Assembly: GCA_022834735.1 (NCBI GenBank)
Contig: BQKD01000001.1
Span: 2,457,659 to 2,521,658 of the forward strand
From: Erysipelotrichaceae bacterium OPF54
GTDB lineage: Bacteria; Bacillota_I; Bacilli_A; Erysipelotrichales; Erysipelotrichaceae
Length of the DNA stretch: 64,000 bases
Reading direction: 5' to 3'
Both the position numbers and the translations under genes were made by a program. The number at the start of each line of letters is the position of its first letter. Positions within the stretch are counted from its first letter, which is position 1. Below are positions 1 through 8,365 of the stretch, piece after piece. The notes beneath the pieces are model-generated. The model ran no database searches, had not been told where the DNA came from, and saw nothing but the letters and a program-made list of their open reading frames with translations.

Positions 1-1181
1 GACGCATCGGCCATGGCCGCCATCAGACGGGACGACCAGTAGAAATTATCGGTCGATACGTTCTGGGTCGTATTGTCCATATATTCGGGCGTATAATTGA
101 CGTCTGCGTAAAACGGAACAAGCGCGTTGAACGGATTGGACGCAAAGGCGATCCATTCTTTGGCATCGCGGTCTTCATATGTCTGGATGACGCCAAGCAC
201 ACAGTTGCGGTTGACACCGATCGAACGGAACGCGCCAGCCTGCGCGCTCGACGCCGCATACGGATCATATGGAGTGCCTTGAAAATGGGCGCTGAGAATG
301 TATTTTACATCCTCGATCGTGATCTTCTTTTCAGGCACCATGCTCCATGGCAGATCATCCGATCTTGGCCCGTACTGCGCGTTTGGACCATCCCATTTAT
401 AAGTGGACGGATTGAAATAGCGAAGCATGTACCACGCTCTTGGCGTATTGTAGACATGATCCGAATCATCATGGGATCCAAAGGCTGCCCGGGGATCAAA
501 TGTCCCGTTCAAAGAAAGGTCCAGATGGTTTTTTTCAACAAATTCCTTCAGATCGGCTGAACACATATTTGCTTTCTGTTTTGAATACGCGTCCTTGAAA
601 TCGAAGGCATCGATCCCCTGCTGATTGGGCATCACGACATACCGGTCATCCGGCACCCGTCTGGCCATCCAGTGATGTCCGCCGATCGATTCGAACCACC
701 AGATTTCCTGGCTGTCGCAGAATGCAATTCCGTTCATTTCATACGTGCCGTAGGTTTCATGCAGTTTTCCTAAACGCTCCACCCCTTCGCGTGCCGTGCG
801 GATATACGGCAAAGTGATCGTGACCAGATCCTCTTCTCCGATACCGTCTTCCACGAGCGGATCGGCCCCAAGCACACGCGCATTCGATGTGATGGTTTCT
901 GTTGCGCTCATGCCGACATTGGCTTCATTGACACCGCATGCAGCCCAGATCCCGTTTCCTTTGATCACATTCGGACAGGCAGTATATCGCATCGGATCAT
1001 CCGGCAGCTTGATCTTCGCATGGGAAATAACCGATGTGTAATCGCGCGGCTGCTCCTGCGGATGAACGACTGTAAAACGTTTGACTGTAAACTTTCCGGC
1101 TCCTGAATCATCATTTCTCGCAATGATGCACGAACCGTCATATGACACTTTCCTTCCAACCAGAATTGTTGTGCAGGCCAT
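1..1181 (-). CDS. C69-family dipeptidase, 3' end beyond window
   Basis: Peptidase family C69 (PepD-like) dipeptidase, an N-terminal nucleophile hydrolase that cleaves a broad range of dipeptides. Translation starts at ATG 1181 after an AGGAGGT-like site and opens MACTTILVGRKVSYDGS, so Cys3 is the expected catalytic nucleophile close to the N terminus. The next ~390 residues keep family features, such as an early RNDD segment, a GIWAACGVNEANVGMSATET stretch and a WWFESIGGHHW stretch. The reading frame stays open to base 1, so about the last fifth of a typical ~470-residue protein is outside the window. No signal peptide is seen, so it is probably cytoplasmic. The family call is firm from these motifs; the exact substrate is unknown. 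Confidence 0.88.
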   Translation of the reverse strand, partial: MACTTILVGRKVSYDGSCIIARNDDSGAGKFTVKRFTVVHPQEQPRDYTSVISHAKIKLPDDPMRYTACPNVIKGNGIWAACGVNEANVGMSATETITSNARVLGADPLVEDGIGEEDLVTITLPYIRTAREGVERLGKLHETYGTYEMNGIAFCDSQEIWWFESIGGHHWMARRVPDDRYVVMPNQQGIDAFDFKDAYSKQKANMCSADLKEFVEKNHLDLSLNGTFDPRAAFGSHDDSDHVYNTPRAWYMLRYFNPSTYKWDGPNAQYGPRSDDLPWSMVPEKKITIEDVKYILSAHFQGTPYDPYAASSAQAGAFRSIGVNRNCVLGVIQTYEDRDAKEWIAFASNPFNALVPFYADVNYTPEYMDNTTQNVSTDNFYWSSRLMAAMADA

Positions 1182-1276
1182 ACTACTTACCTCCTATAAA
1201 ACTCGTTCTTATCATACTCTTTTCGTAGGAAAAGTGCCATTTAAAAAGCAACCTGCCTTTCGACAAGCTGCCATTT

Positions 1277-1585
1277 CTATACAGAATCTTTTTCAGCAGA
1301 AGCGTCCGTTTCAGAACTTTGCTTTTCTGAAGATCCGTTCTCTTCTGATGTTTCTTTCTTCGCAGTGCTGCCGCTTTCTGTATCTTCTTTACGATCCTTC
1401 TTATCAAAGCGGCCACGCTCTTTTTTCCGTTCTTCCATTCTTCTGTCGGCCAGTTCATATCTTTCAAAACGATGGCCGGCATGCATCCGCTCCAGAGCTG
1501 CTCCGCCCATTCCGCCAAGCAGCAGGGTCAGGACAAATCCAGCGATCAGAGCTGCCTTTTTATGTGCAAAAATAAACTGTTTCAT
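1277..1585 (-). CDS. small membrane-anchored protein with charged tail
   Basis: A 102-residue protein of unknown function. Residues ~10-30 form one hydrophobic segment (AALIAGFVLTLLLGGMGGAA) after a basic N terminus. The rest is highly charged and low in complexity, rich in Glu, Lys and Ser, and is probably disordered. The topology suggests either an uncleaved anchor with an extracytoplasmic tail or a secreted small protein. A strong GGAGGT site lies just upstream of the ATG, which argues for a real gene rather than a shadow. It lies between the dipeptidase and the M50 protease, all on the same strand. I recognise no family. Confidence 0.6.
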   Translation of the reverse strand: MKQFIFAHKKAALIAGFVLTLLLGGMGGAALERMHAGHRFERYELADRRMEERKKERGRFDKKDRKEDTESGSTAKKETSEENGSSEKQSSETDASAEKDSV

Positions 1586-1637
1586 CGTAAATACCTCCGT
1601 TACAGCGGGAGTATACGATTCATCACTTAAGATATTC

Positions 1638-2282
1638 TTAAATACCTAGCAGAAAAACAGAAATATTCGAGAAAAGATCGATGAACCAGGTGCGCAGCAT
1701 GGCCATTGGTCCGCCAATCAGTCCGCTGTAAATAAGCGCGAACAGCAGCAGATTCATCCACCATGCCCCGTTGTTGATGCGGTAATACACATGGTCGGGC
1801 AGAAAGCTCCAGAGGATCTTGGCCCCGTCCAGAGGCGGTATAGGGATCAGGTTGAAAATTCCGAATCCGATCGACATCGAAGCGGTCAGAGCCAGCGTGC
1901 GCGTGACATACACCGCGGCCATGCCGTACGGTGCGAATTTGTAGATCAGAAAATACACGAAGACGCACACAAACGCAAGCAGAAAATTGGCAAGAGGGCC
2001 CGCAAAGCTTGTCCATATAATTCCGGATTTCGGATCTTTATAATAGCGTGAATCGATCGGCACCGGCTTGGCCCAGCCAAAACCGAACGCAAGCAGACAG
2101 AGCATTCCGAGCCAGTCAATGTGGCGTAGCGGATTGAGCGAAAGCCGGCCTGCATATTTAGCGCTTGGATCACCCAGCCAGTACGATACGAGGCCGTGCG
2201 CCAGTTCGTGAACGCTCATGCTCAAAATGACCGCAATGATCATCATGAGCAGTTCGGAAATCGATAAACCAGCCAGTCTCAT
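1638..2282 (-). CDS. site-2-protease-like M50 metalloprotease
   Basis: Integral membrane zinc protease of the M50 (site-2 protease) family, 214 residues, the compact form common in Bacillota. The zinc-binding HELAH lies at residues ~26-30 in the first hydrophobic segment. The second conserved motif, NLIPIPPLDG, lies near residue 165 and supplies the further metal ligand Asp. Four to five hydrophobic segments are visible. The start overlaps the stop of the upstream ychF gene (TAATG), so the two are probably translationally coupled. Substrates of this subgroup are generally unknown; intramembrane cleavage is inferred from the family. Confidence 0.9.
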   Translation of the reverse strand: MRLAGLSISELLMMIIAVILSMSVHELAHGLVSYWLGDPSAKYAGRLSLNPLRHIDWLGMLCLLAFGFGWAKPVPIDSRYYKDPKSGIIWTSFAGPLANFLLAFVCVFVYFLIYKFAPYGMAAVYVTRTLALTASMSIGFGIFNLIPIPPLDGAKILWSFLPDHVYYRINNGAWWMNLLLFALIYSGLIGGPMAMLRTWFIDLFSNISVFLLGI

Positions 2283-3385
2283 TATACATTGAACCTGAAG
2301 TGCATGATATCGCCATCCTGGACGACATATTCCTTGCCTTCCAGACGAAGCTTTCCGGCTTCCTTGATCGCATGTTCGCTTTCGAGCTGATCGATATCAT
2401 CAAACGTATAGACTTCGGCACGGATAAATCCGCGTTTGAAGTCGGTATGGATGACACCGGCACAATCCGGCGCCTTCATTCCTTTCTTGAATGTCCACGC
2501 GCGGCATTCATCTTCTCCGGCTGTCAGGAACGTGCAAAGCCCCAGGATATCATAGGCTTTGCGGATCAGCTGATCGAGACCGGACTGAGGCAGGCCAAGC
2601 TCTTCGAGAAACACGGATTTTTCTTCCGGATCGAGCGAGGACAGATCTTCTTCGATCTTTGCGCAAAGCGCAACGACTTCGCTGTTCTCCTTTTCGGCAA
2701 AATCCTTTACAGCCGCATAGTACGGGTTGGATTCCGGATCCATGACCCCTTCTTCATCCATATTTGCGACATAAATGACCGGTTTCGATGAAAGCAGATT
2801 GTAGTTTTTCAGAAGCAGGAGCTCGTCTTCGTCCAGTTCCAGGGAACGGGCAGGCTTTCCGGCTTCAAGATGAGGCTTTAGCTTTTCTAGCAGAGCCATC
2901 TCTGTTTTTGCTTCCTTGTCATTTGTCGTTTTTGATTTTCTCTCCACCTTGGCGATCCGGTTTTCGATGGTCTGCAGATCGGCCAGGATGAGCTCAAGAT
3001 TGATGATCTCGATATCCCGTATCGGATCGATCGTATTTTCCACGTGCGTGATGTTCGGATCGTCGAAGCAGCGCACGACATGGCAGATCGCATCGGTCAG
3101 ACGGATGTTGCTCAAAAACTGGTTTCCGAGACCTTCTCCTTTGGATGCGCCTTTCACGAGCCCGGCAATATCCGTGAACTCGAACGTAGTGTAAATGGTT
3201 TTTTTCGGATGAAAGAGCTCGACAAGACGATCGATCCGTCTGTCCGGCACTTCTACTACTCCGACATTGGGCTGAATGGTCGCAAACGGATAGTTTGCTG
3301 CCTCAACCTGTGATTTTGTGATGGCATTGAACAATGTCGATTTCCCGACATTCGGCAAGCCGACAATTCCTGCAGTTAACGGCAT
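2282..3385 (-). CDS. ychF: redox-regulated ATPase/GTPase YchF
   Basis: YchF/OLA1 protein of the Obg-related translation-factor class, 367 residues, the usual length. The P-loop GLPNVGKST is at residues ~8-16, the switch region and DxxG-type motif FTDIAGLVKGASKGEGLGNQ follow, and the NVG..VP segment is typical. In this family the specificity motif is altered (here NMDEEG) and ATP is preferred over GTP. The C-terminal TGS domain ends with the hallmark KEYVVQDGDIMHFRFNV. It binds ribosomes and is linked to stress control. It overlaps the M50 protease gene downstream and follows the DUF951 gene with a ~20-base gap. Confidence 0.97.
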   Translation of the reverse strand: MPLTAGIVGLPNVGKSTLFNAITKSQVEAANYPFATIQPNVGVVEVPDRRIDRLVELFHPKKTIYTTFEFTDIAGLVKGASKGEGLGNQFLSNIRLTDAICHVVRCFDDPNITHVENTIDPIRDIEIINLELILADLQTIENRIAKVERKSKTTNDKEAKTEMALLEKLKPHLEAGKPARSLELDEDELLLLKNYNLLSSKPVIYVANMDEEGVMDPESNPYYAAVKDFAEKENSEVVALCAKIEEDLSSLDPEEKSVFLEELGLPQSGLDQLIRKAYDILGLCTFLTAGEDECRAWTFKKGMKAPDCAGVIHTDFKRGFIRAEVYTFDDIDQLESEHAIKEAGKLRLEGKEYVVQDGDIMHFRFNV

Positions 3386-3404
3386 GATGATTCCTTCCTT
3401 TTAT

Positions 3405-3608
3405 TTACTGAGCCGCCCTTTCGACGACTTTTTTCAGACTTTTTTCGAACTTCTGGCGCGGCATCAGTACGCTCGTCCCGCAGCCAAGGCATTTGATTCG
3501 TATATCTGCACCCATACGGATGATCTTCCACTGTTTAGAAAGATGGCACGGGTGTTCCTTTTTCAGCTCTACGATATCATTCAGATCGTACTCGATCTTT
3601 TCTTTCAT
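3405..3608 (-). CDS. DUF951 family protein
   Basis: A 67-residue DUF951 protein. The ATG at 3608 is chosen because an AGGCGGG ribosome site lies ~8 bases upstream; a longer frame extends 10 codons further but has no such site. It opens MKEKIEYDLNDIVELKKEHPC and carries the family's Cys residues (HPC, CLGCG) that look like a small zinc-ribbon or nucleic-acid-binding fold, ending with an MPRQKFEKSLKKV helix. The start lies inside the folD 3' end, so it is coupled to folD. DUF951 genes commonly sit next to ychF or parB-region genes in Bacillota; its function is unknown. Confidence 0.85.
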   Translation of the reverse strand: MKEKIEYDLNDIVELKKEHPCHLSKQWKIIRMGADIRIKCLGCGTSVLMPRQKFEKSLKKVVERAAQ

Positions 3609-4458
3609 ATTCTTTTTCCCGCCTTTCATATGCTTCAAGCGTATTCGATAATAACATACAAACGGTCATTGGACCAACACCTTTTGGTACCGGGGAAATC
3701 CAGGAAACTTTTTGTTCAACGCTGTCAAAATCGACATCGCCAACGAGCTTGCCATCCACCCGGTTGATCCCGACATCGATGACGACCGCACCCTCCTTGA
3801 TCCAGCCTTTGGTAATAAACCGAGGCACGCCGATCGCCGCGATCACGATATCCGCTTCATGAGCGATCTTTTCAGGATCCACCGTTTTTGAATGGATGAT
3901 CGTTACGGTCGCGTTGCGTTCCTGCAGCAGCAGAGCGATCGGCTTTCCGACGAGGATCGACCGCCCGATCACGACCGCCCGTTTTCCCGACAGATCGCTC
4001 ATTCCGATCGAATCAAGCATAGCCATGATCCCTTTCGGCGTGCATGGAACAAGCCCTTTCTGTCCGAGAACAAGCCGCCCCGCATTGCTGATGGTCAGGC
4101 CATCCACATCTTTGCGCGGATCGATCGTATTGATCACTCTTTGCTGATCGATGTGCGAAGGAAGAGGGAGCTGAACGAGGATACCGTCCACATCAGGGTC
4201 TTCATTGCATTTGACAACCGCCCTGACCACATCTTCTGTTGCCACATTTTTGTCCATCACGATCATGGCTGCCTGCATACCGATGCTTCTGCACGCCTTT
4301 TCCTTGGAACGTACATACGACTGGCTGGCCGGATTGTCGCCGACCAGGATCACGGCAAGCATCGGGATCCGTTTTCCCTCTTCGCCAAGTTTGTCGATTT
4401 TCTTTTTCATTTCCTCTTTAAGCGTCTGCGATAAAGTGTTTCCATATAATACTGTCAT
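3577..4458 (-). CDS. folD: methylenetetrahydrofolate dehydrogenase/cyclohydrolase
   Basis: Bifunctional FolD, which interconverts 5,10-methylene-, methenyl- and 10-formyl-tetrahydrofolate with NADP. It has 293 residues, within the family range. Visible motifs are the catalytic Tyr48...Lys52 pair in SYVRSKEKAC, the GILVQLPLPSHID loop near residue 95, the Rossmann segment GRSILVGKPIALLL and the C-terminal PVPKGVGPMTVCML signature. The gene follows dtd with its start just beyond the dtd stop, and its end overlaps DUF951. The C terminus carries an unusually charged extension (YERREKEYERKDRVRSE). The one-carbon role fits with glyA ~12 kb away. Confidence 0.97.
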   Translation of the reverse strand: MTVLYGNTLSQTLKEEMKKKIDKLGEEGKRIPMLAVILVGDNPASQSYVRSKEKACRSIGMQAAMIVMDKNVATEDVVRAVVKCNEDPDVDGILVQLPLPSHIDQQRVINTIDPRKDVDGLTISNAGRLVLGQKGLVPCTPKGIMAMLDSIGMSDLSGKRAVVIGRSILVGKPIALLLQERNATVTIIHSKTVDPEKIAHEADIVIAAIGVPRFITKGWIKEGAVVIDVGINRVDGKLVGDVDFDSVEQKVSWISPVPKGVGPMTVCMLLSNTLEAYERREKEYERKDRVRSE

Positions 4459-4904
4459 TGAAATAGCTCCTTACTATCTAAGCATAGCGTGACCGGTCCG
4501 TCATTGACGAGCGATATTTTCATGTCAGCCCCAAAGATCCCGGTCTGTACAGGCACATAGTGTGCCAGCTTTTCATTGAACATTTCATACAGCGGTCTTG
4601 AAATGTCCGGTTTTGCGGCCTCGATAAAGCTTGGCCGGTTTCCTTTTTTTGCGTTCGCATACAATGTAAACTGCGAGATCGATAAAACAGCTCCGTTCAC
4701 CTCGAGGATCGATCGGTTCATCTTGCCGTTTTCATCTTCAAAGATACGGAGCCTGACGATCTTTTCGACCATTTTCTGCACCGTCTTTTCATTGTCGTCA
4801 TTACAGAAGCCGACCAGGATCATATATCCTCTTCCGATCTCGCCGGTCATTTCCTGATCGACCATGCAGGCTGCCTGCGATACCCGCTGAATTACAGCTT
4901 TCAT
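4455..4904 (-). CDS. dtd: D-aminoacyl-tRNA deacylase
   Basis: Dtd removes D-amino acids mischarged onto tRNA. The start [15 protein letters not shown] is preferred over an upstream in-frame start because GGAGGAAG lies just ahead of it; this gives 149 residues, the normal length. The [17 protein letters not shown] block carries the family SQFTLY motif, and NDGPVT near the C terminus is the Gly-cisPro recognition motif. The ATG overlaps the stop of ispF (ATGA at 4901-4904), so the two are coupled, and its end abuts folD. Confidence 0.96.
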   Translation of the reverse strand: MKAVIQRVSQAACMVDQEMTGEIGRGYMILVGFCNDDNEKTVQKMVEKIVRLRIFEDENGKMNRSILEVNGAVLSISQFTLYANAKKGNRPSFIEAAKPDISRPLYEMFNEKLAHYVPVQTGIFGADMKISLVNDGPVTLCLDSKELFQ

Positions 4905-5377
4905 TGTACTTCCTCCAGCAGACAAACACATAAGGAAGTGATTCCTTCTTCGCGTCCGACAAAGCCGAGCTTTTCCCCACGGGTCGCCTTGACGCTGATC
5001 TGATCGACCTGGCAGTGCAGAGCGCTGGCAAGATTTTTGCGCATCGAAAAAATATGGGGAGCCATTTTCGGCCGTTCAGCCATGATCGTCGCATCCACGT
5101 TGCCGATCCGGTAACCACGTTCCTTCATCAATACATAAACATGTTCGAGCAGACGGATGCTGGCGATCCCTTTATATTTTGGATCGGTGTCCGGAAAATG
5201 CGTGCCCAGATCGCCTAAGGCAAGAGCGCCCAGAATACTTTCGGCAACTGCGTGGACAAGCACATCCGCATCGGAATGACCATCAAGACCTTTGGAATGA
5301 TCGATCTTCACTCCTCCTAAAACAAGCTCTCTTCTTTCCTTTAATGGGTGGATATCTACCGATTGTCCTATTCTCAT
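4901..5377 (-). CDS. ispF: 2-C-methyl-D-erythritol 2,4-cyclodiphosphate synthase
   Basis: IspF forms the cyclic diphosphate of the MEP isoprenoid pathway; it acts as a trimer with a divalent metal. I start at ATG 5377 ([12 protein letters not shown]) because GGAGG lies 6 bases ahead; this gives 158 residues, the family length. Metal ligands are in DIHPL (Asp and His) and LVHA (His) after GHSDAD. The C-terminal [16 protein letters not shown] is the substrate-binding signature. The upstream frame reaches back into a terminator hairpin and is not likely to be translated. The gene is first in an ispF-dtd-folD-DUF951 string. Confidence 0.96.
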   Translation of the reverse strand: MRIGQSVDIHPLKERRELVLGGVKIDHSKGLDGHSDADVLVHAVAESILGALALGDLGTHFPDTDPKYKGIASIRLLEHVYVLMKERGYRIGNVDATIMAERPKMAPHIFSMRKNLASALHCQVDQISVKATRGEKLGFVGREEGITSLCVCLLEEVQ

Positions 5378-5387
5378 CTTTTCCTCC

Positions 5388-5411
5388 AAAAAAAGCCCGG
5401 TATAACCGGGC
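5388..5411 (-). terminator. terminator of the P60 gene, abutting the ispF ribosome site
   Basis: On the minus strand GCCCGG-TTATA-CCGGGC forms a 6-bp hairpin followed directly by seven T. The T-run is immediately followed by GGAGG, the ribosome site of ispF, so the terminator of one gene abuts the translation signal of the next. Confidence 0.85.
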
Positions 5412-5419
5412 ATCGTATT

Positions 5420-6508
5420 TTATCTTTGTACTTGAATGTACTGTGGAGCACCTGTGCCGCCATCATATACTGATGCGATCACAGTATTTCCATTGTAGTT
5501 TCCGTGCACTGCCATACCGTCGCCAATGTAGACCGCGATATGATCGACACCACGTCCGCCATTATCATAATAGATCAGGTTTCCGGCTGTCGGCGTATCC
5601 GTATAGTATCCGTACATGATGTACTGATCCGGCCACAGCTGATAAGCGTCCGTTACCCCTGACATGGCCAGAGCCTGCTGTACAACTTCTGTACACTGCA
5701 TTCCGTTCGTTACGCCAACGAGCTGCTGCGCATTAGAAGCGATCGATGCATTCAAGGATGCATATGGATCTTCGGCTGGCGCCTCATATACCGGTTCGTC
5801 AACCACTGGAGCATCTACGACCGGCTGATCAACCACCGGTTCATCATATACCGGCTCGTCATATACTGGTTCATCCGTGGCTGGCTGGTCAGTGACCGGC
5901 TGATCTGCAGCTGGTTCGTTATATACCGGCTCGTCAACCACTGGTTCATCCACGACCGGAACATCAGCGACCGGCTGATCAATAACCGGTGCCTGTTCTG
6001 CCGGTGTTTCAACGACCGGTTCGTTCACTACCGGTGTTTCTTCTGCAGGTGTTTCCACAACGACCGGTTCCTGTGCAGGTTCTGTCGCAACCATCTGCTC
6101 TACGGCAGGTGCCGGTTTTTCTGCTTCGGCAGCAGGTGTCTCAACCGCTGCAACTTCTACCGGTGCTGCCGCTTCCTGCGCCTGTTTATTTGCTTCTTCT
6201 TCAACAGCTGCCTTGCTGACTTCTGTAACTGTTTCCTTCACATTACCGATAATGTTGGAAGAAACACTTGCAGCAGCTGCTTTCTGAGATGCGTCTGCAT
6301 CTACTGTGCCGTCCTCTTCGGAAAAATAGTAGTTTTTTCCTTCGATTTCCTGCCAGCCTTTCGCTACTGTTGAATCGGTATTTACATATTTATCGCCATG
6401 CCATCCCGGCTGCGTTTCCATCGCATAAACTGTTGCTACGACCGGAAAACAAGATGCAACACAAAGTACGGCCGCTACTTTTTTCCCATTGTTTTCAACA
6501 AAGTTCAT
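5420..6508 (-). CDS. secreted NlpC/P60-like hydrolase with Pro/Val/acidic repeats
   Basis: A 362-residue exported protein. Residues 1-30 look like a signal peptide (KKVAAVLCVASCFPVVATVYA). Residues ~52-70 (GWQEIEGKNYYFSEEDGT) resemble a single choline-binding-type cell-wall repeat. Residues ~115-255 are a low-complexity region of repeats built on PVVDEPV/PVYDEPV, probably a wall-spanning spacer. The last ~110 residues resemble NlpC/P60: a candidate Cys in NGMQCTEVVQQAL and a candidate His in GVDHIAVYIGDG, followed by MAVHGN. Peptidoglycan hydrolysis is inferred from this pattern. The ATG at 6508 follows GAGGAGGT. A clear terminator lies downstream. Confidence 0.8.
   Translation of the reverse strand: MNFVENNGKKVAAVLCVASCFPVVATVYAMETQPGWHGDKYVNTDSTVAKGWQEIEGKNYYFSEEDGTVDADASQKAAAASVSSNIIGNVKETVTEVSKAAVEEEANKQAQEAAAPVEVAAVETPAAEAEKPAPAVEQMVATEPAQEPVVVETPAEETPVVNEPVVETPAEQAPVIDQPVADVPVVDEPVVDEPVYNEPAADQPVTDQPATDEPVYDEPVYDEPVVDQPVVDAPVVDEPVYEAPAEDPYASLNASIASNAQQLVGVTNGMQCTEVVQQALAMSGVTDAYQLWPDQYIMYGYYTDTPTAGNLIYYDNGGRGVDHIAVYIGDGMAVHGNYNGNTVIASVYDGGTGAPQYIQVQR
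5770..6080. repeat. coding tandem repeat, PVVDEPV type
   Basis: Degenerate repeats of 18-24 bases inside the P60 gene encode (P)VVDEPV, VYDEPV and VETPAE units, ~20 in all. Codons vary between units, which suggests selection on the protein rather than recent slippage across the whole tract. Confidence 0.8.
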
Positions 6509-6796
6509 TTCAGATCAGACCTCCTCTACAAAATTCCGTTTAAGTCACTCATTTACAAATAATCAAAATAATCCTACCGATAGGATACCACGAATGGCTT
6601 TTGTTCGCAAACTTTTCCATGAAACCTGTGACAATTTTTAGTTTAACGCTATCTATTTTAATTAATTATCCGTATATTGTAAAGTTGTATGATTTATATA
6701 TCTTTGCGAATCCAAATGATCATGAACTTTCGGCATAAAAATCAAAATATACCGGTACTTATCGTAGCAAAATAATATTTTATTCCGATCGATCCG
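6509..6796. other. AT-rich gap with palindrome upstream of the P60 gene
   Basis: No gene is visible. At 6571-6586 there is a perfect inverted repeat ATCCTA-CCGA-TAGGAT ~65 bases before the P60 start, a possible operator. The remainder is AT-rich and includes the probable promoter of the P60 gene, which I could not assign exactly. I see no clear terminator after the HAD gene. Confidence 0.4.
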
Positions 6797-7546
6797 TTAT
6801 TTTTTTAACAGATCGTCAATACATTCCGCGATCGAGCCGACAACGTGAAGCGCGCTTTCCTGAACTCCCCTCGGCGCATGATAGAACGTATAACTGTTGT
6901 GAATTCCGGTAATCATCGGCAGATCGTTGTAGTTGTCGCCAATGCATGCCGTGTCCGCTTCCTCTACATTGAAATGCTTTGCCATCTGCTCGATCCCTGT
7001 TTTTTTGGAGTAGCCTTTCGGAACAAAATCGATCGACGGTCCATTTTGATAAAACTCGATCTGATCCCTGAGATCTTCGATTTTCGGCAATACAGCATAC
7101 AGCTCTGCTTCCGTTTTAAATTCGATCGAAGCATGCACGATGTCTTCATTTTTCAAAACTTCAGGATCTGTGAGATCGAGGATCGGATCGATCCATGGAA
7201 AAAAGCCAAGATCCTCTTTTACAGCATACGTATCTTTTTTTGTTTCGACAAAAAGATGATGTCCGTCCATACGCTCATAAAGCCCTTCAAACACCTCGTA
7301 AGGAATCGTTTTTTCATAAATGATCTTCCCGCCTGCAGAAAGCGCAGCACCCGAAGCCCCGATCAGGAAATCGAAATGAAGTCCGTCTTCTTTTTCCAGC
7401 TGGCTGAGATTTCCCAGAGCTCTTCCGGAACACAGTCCGAATAAATGGCCCGCTTCCTGAAACCGGCGGATCGCTTCGATATCCTCTTTGTGATAGCCGT
7501 CTTCAAAATGAAGCGTGCCATCATAATCGCTTGCCAGAATCTTCAT
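6797..7546 (-). CDS. Cof-type HAD-IIB phosphatase
   Basis: Haloacid-dehalogenase-like hydrolase of the Cof subfamily, 249 residues, cytoplasmic. Motif I ASDYDGTL (residues 5-12) has the nucleophile Asp and the acid/base Asp; motif II is LCSGRALGN; motif III Lys is in GYSKKTGIEQM; motif IV is CIGDNYNDLPMI. Such enzymes dephosphorylate sugar phosphates or FMN-type substrates; the true one cannot be told here. GGAGGATAATT precedes the ATG. It follows the pgk-tpiA terminator. Confidence 0.9.
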   Translation of the reverse strand: MKILASDYDGTLHFEDGYHKEDIEAIRRFQEAGHLFGLCSGRALGNLSQLEKEDGLHFDFLIGASGAALSAGGKIIYEKTIPYEVFEGLYERMDGHHLFVETKKDTYAVKEDLGFFPWIDPILDLTDPEVLKNEDIVHASIEFKTEAELYAVLPKIEDLRDQIEFYQNGPSIDFVPKGYSKKTGIEQMAKHFNVEEADTACIGDNYNDLPMITGIHNSYTFYHAPRGVQESALHVVGSIAECIDDLLKK

Positions 7547-7560
7547 AATTATCCTCCTTC

Positions 7561-7588
7561 AAAAAAGAAGAAGTCCGCAGACTTCTTC
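7561..7588 (-). terminator. terminator of pgk-tpiA
   Basis: Minus-strand GAAGAAGTC-TGCG-GACTTCTTC is a perfect 9-bp hairpin followed by six T, just after the tpiA stop. Confidence 0.9.
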
Positions 7589-7603
7589 CAAAACTCAAAT
7601 GAA

Positions 7604-8350
7604 TTATTTTGTTTTTTCGATGATCTCAATGAAGCTGTCCGGTTTCAGGCTGGCACCGCCAATAAGCGCTCCGTCGATATCAGGCTGAGCCATGTATTCT
7701 TCCACGTTGCCTGGCTTAACGCTTCCGCCGTACTGAATACGGACTTTGTCGGCCGCGTCGTCGCCAACCATTTCGCGAACAACATCACGAACCAGCTTGC
7801 AGCAGTCTTCCGCGATCTCGACAGAAGCTGATTTGCCTGTACCGATCGCCCAGATCGGTTCGTACGCGATCACGATATTCGCATATTCTTCCGCAGGAAT
7901 ATCCTTTAAAGAACCATTCAGCTGAGTAGTAATGACATCTTTTGTTTTCCCTGCGTCGTATTCTGCTTCTGTTTCGCCAATGCACAGGATCGGAGTGATT
8001 CCGGCAGCAAGCAGTCTTTTCGCTTTCTTGTTGACCGTTTCATCCGTATCGCCGAACATCTGACGACGTTCGCTGTGGCCGATAATGCAGTATTTCACGC
8101 CAAGCTCTTCAAGCATAGGAACAGAAACTTCCCCGGTGAAAGCGCCTGAATCCTCGAAATGGCAGTTTTCAGCGGCAACGATCAGGTTTTTCGCGTTTTC
8201 TTCTGCCGTACGGATATCCGTGAAAGGAACACCTACGCCGTAAAGACCTTTGTCTGTTTTCGCAACGCTGTCGACTGCTTCGAAGAAAGCCTTGGTTTCG
8301 GCGTTGTTTTTATTCATTTTCCAGTTTCCGACAATAATAATATCTCTCAT
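7604..8350 (-). CDS. tpiA: triosephosphate isomerase
   Basis: TpiA interconverts dihydroxyacetone phosphate and glyceraldehyde 3-phosphate. It has 248 residues, the normal TIM-barrel length. Substrate Lys is in GNWKMN (residues 8-13), the electrophilic His in IIGHSERR (~95), the catalytic Glu in AYEPIWAIGTG (~167), and the phosphate-binding segment YGGSVKPGN near the C terminus is intact. GAAGGGG precedes the ATG, and the gene lies 15 bases after pgk, so they form one operon that ends in a strong terminator. Confidence 0.98.
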   Translation of the reverse strand: MRDIIIVGNWKMNKNNAETKAFFEAVDSVAKTDKGLYGVGVPFTDIRTAEENAKNLIVAAENCHFEDSGAFTGEVSVPMLEELGVKYCIIGHSERRQMFGDTDETVNKKAKRLLAAGITPILCIGETEAEYDAGKTKDVITTQLNGSLKDIPAEEYANIVIAYEPIWAIGTGKSASVEIAEDCCKLVRDVVREMVGDDAADKVRIQYGGSVKPGNVEEYMAQPDIDGALIGGASLKPDSFIEIIEKTK

Positions 8351-8365
8351 GACTCTTTCCCCTTC

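Noticed and set aside
5770..6080. Regular repeats that might suggest a CRISPR array
   Set aside because: Repeats are in frame, degenerate and encode a Pro/Val/acidic protein tract; no conserved spacer-repeat pattern and no cas genes.
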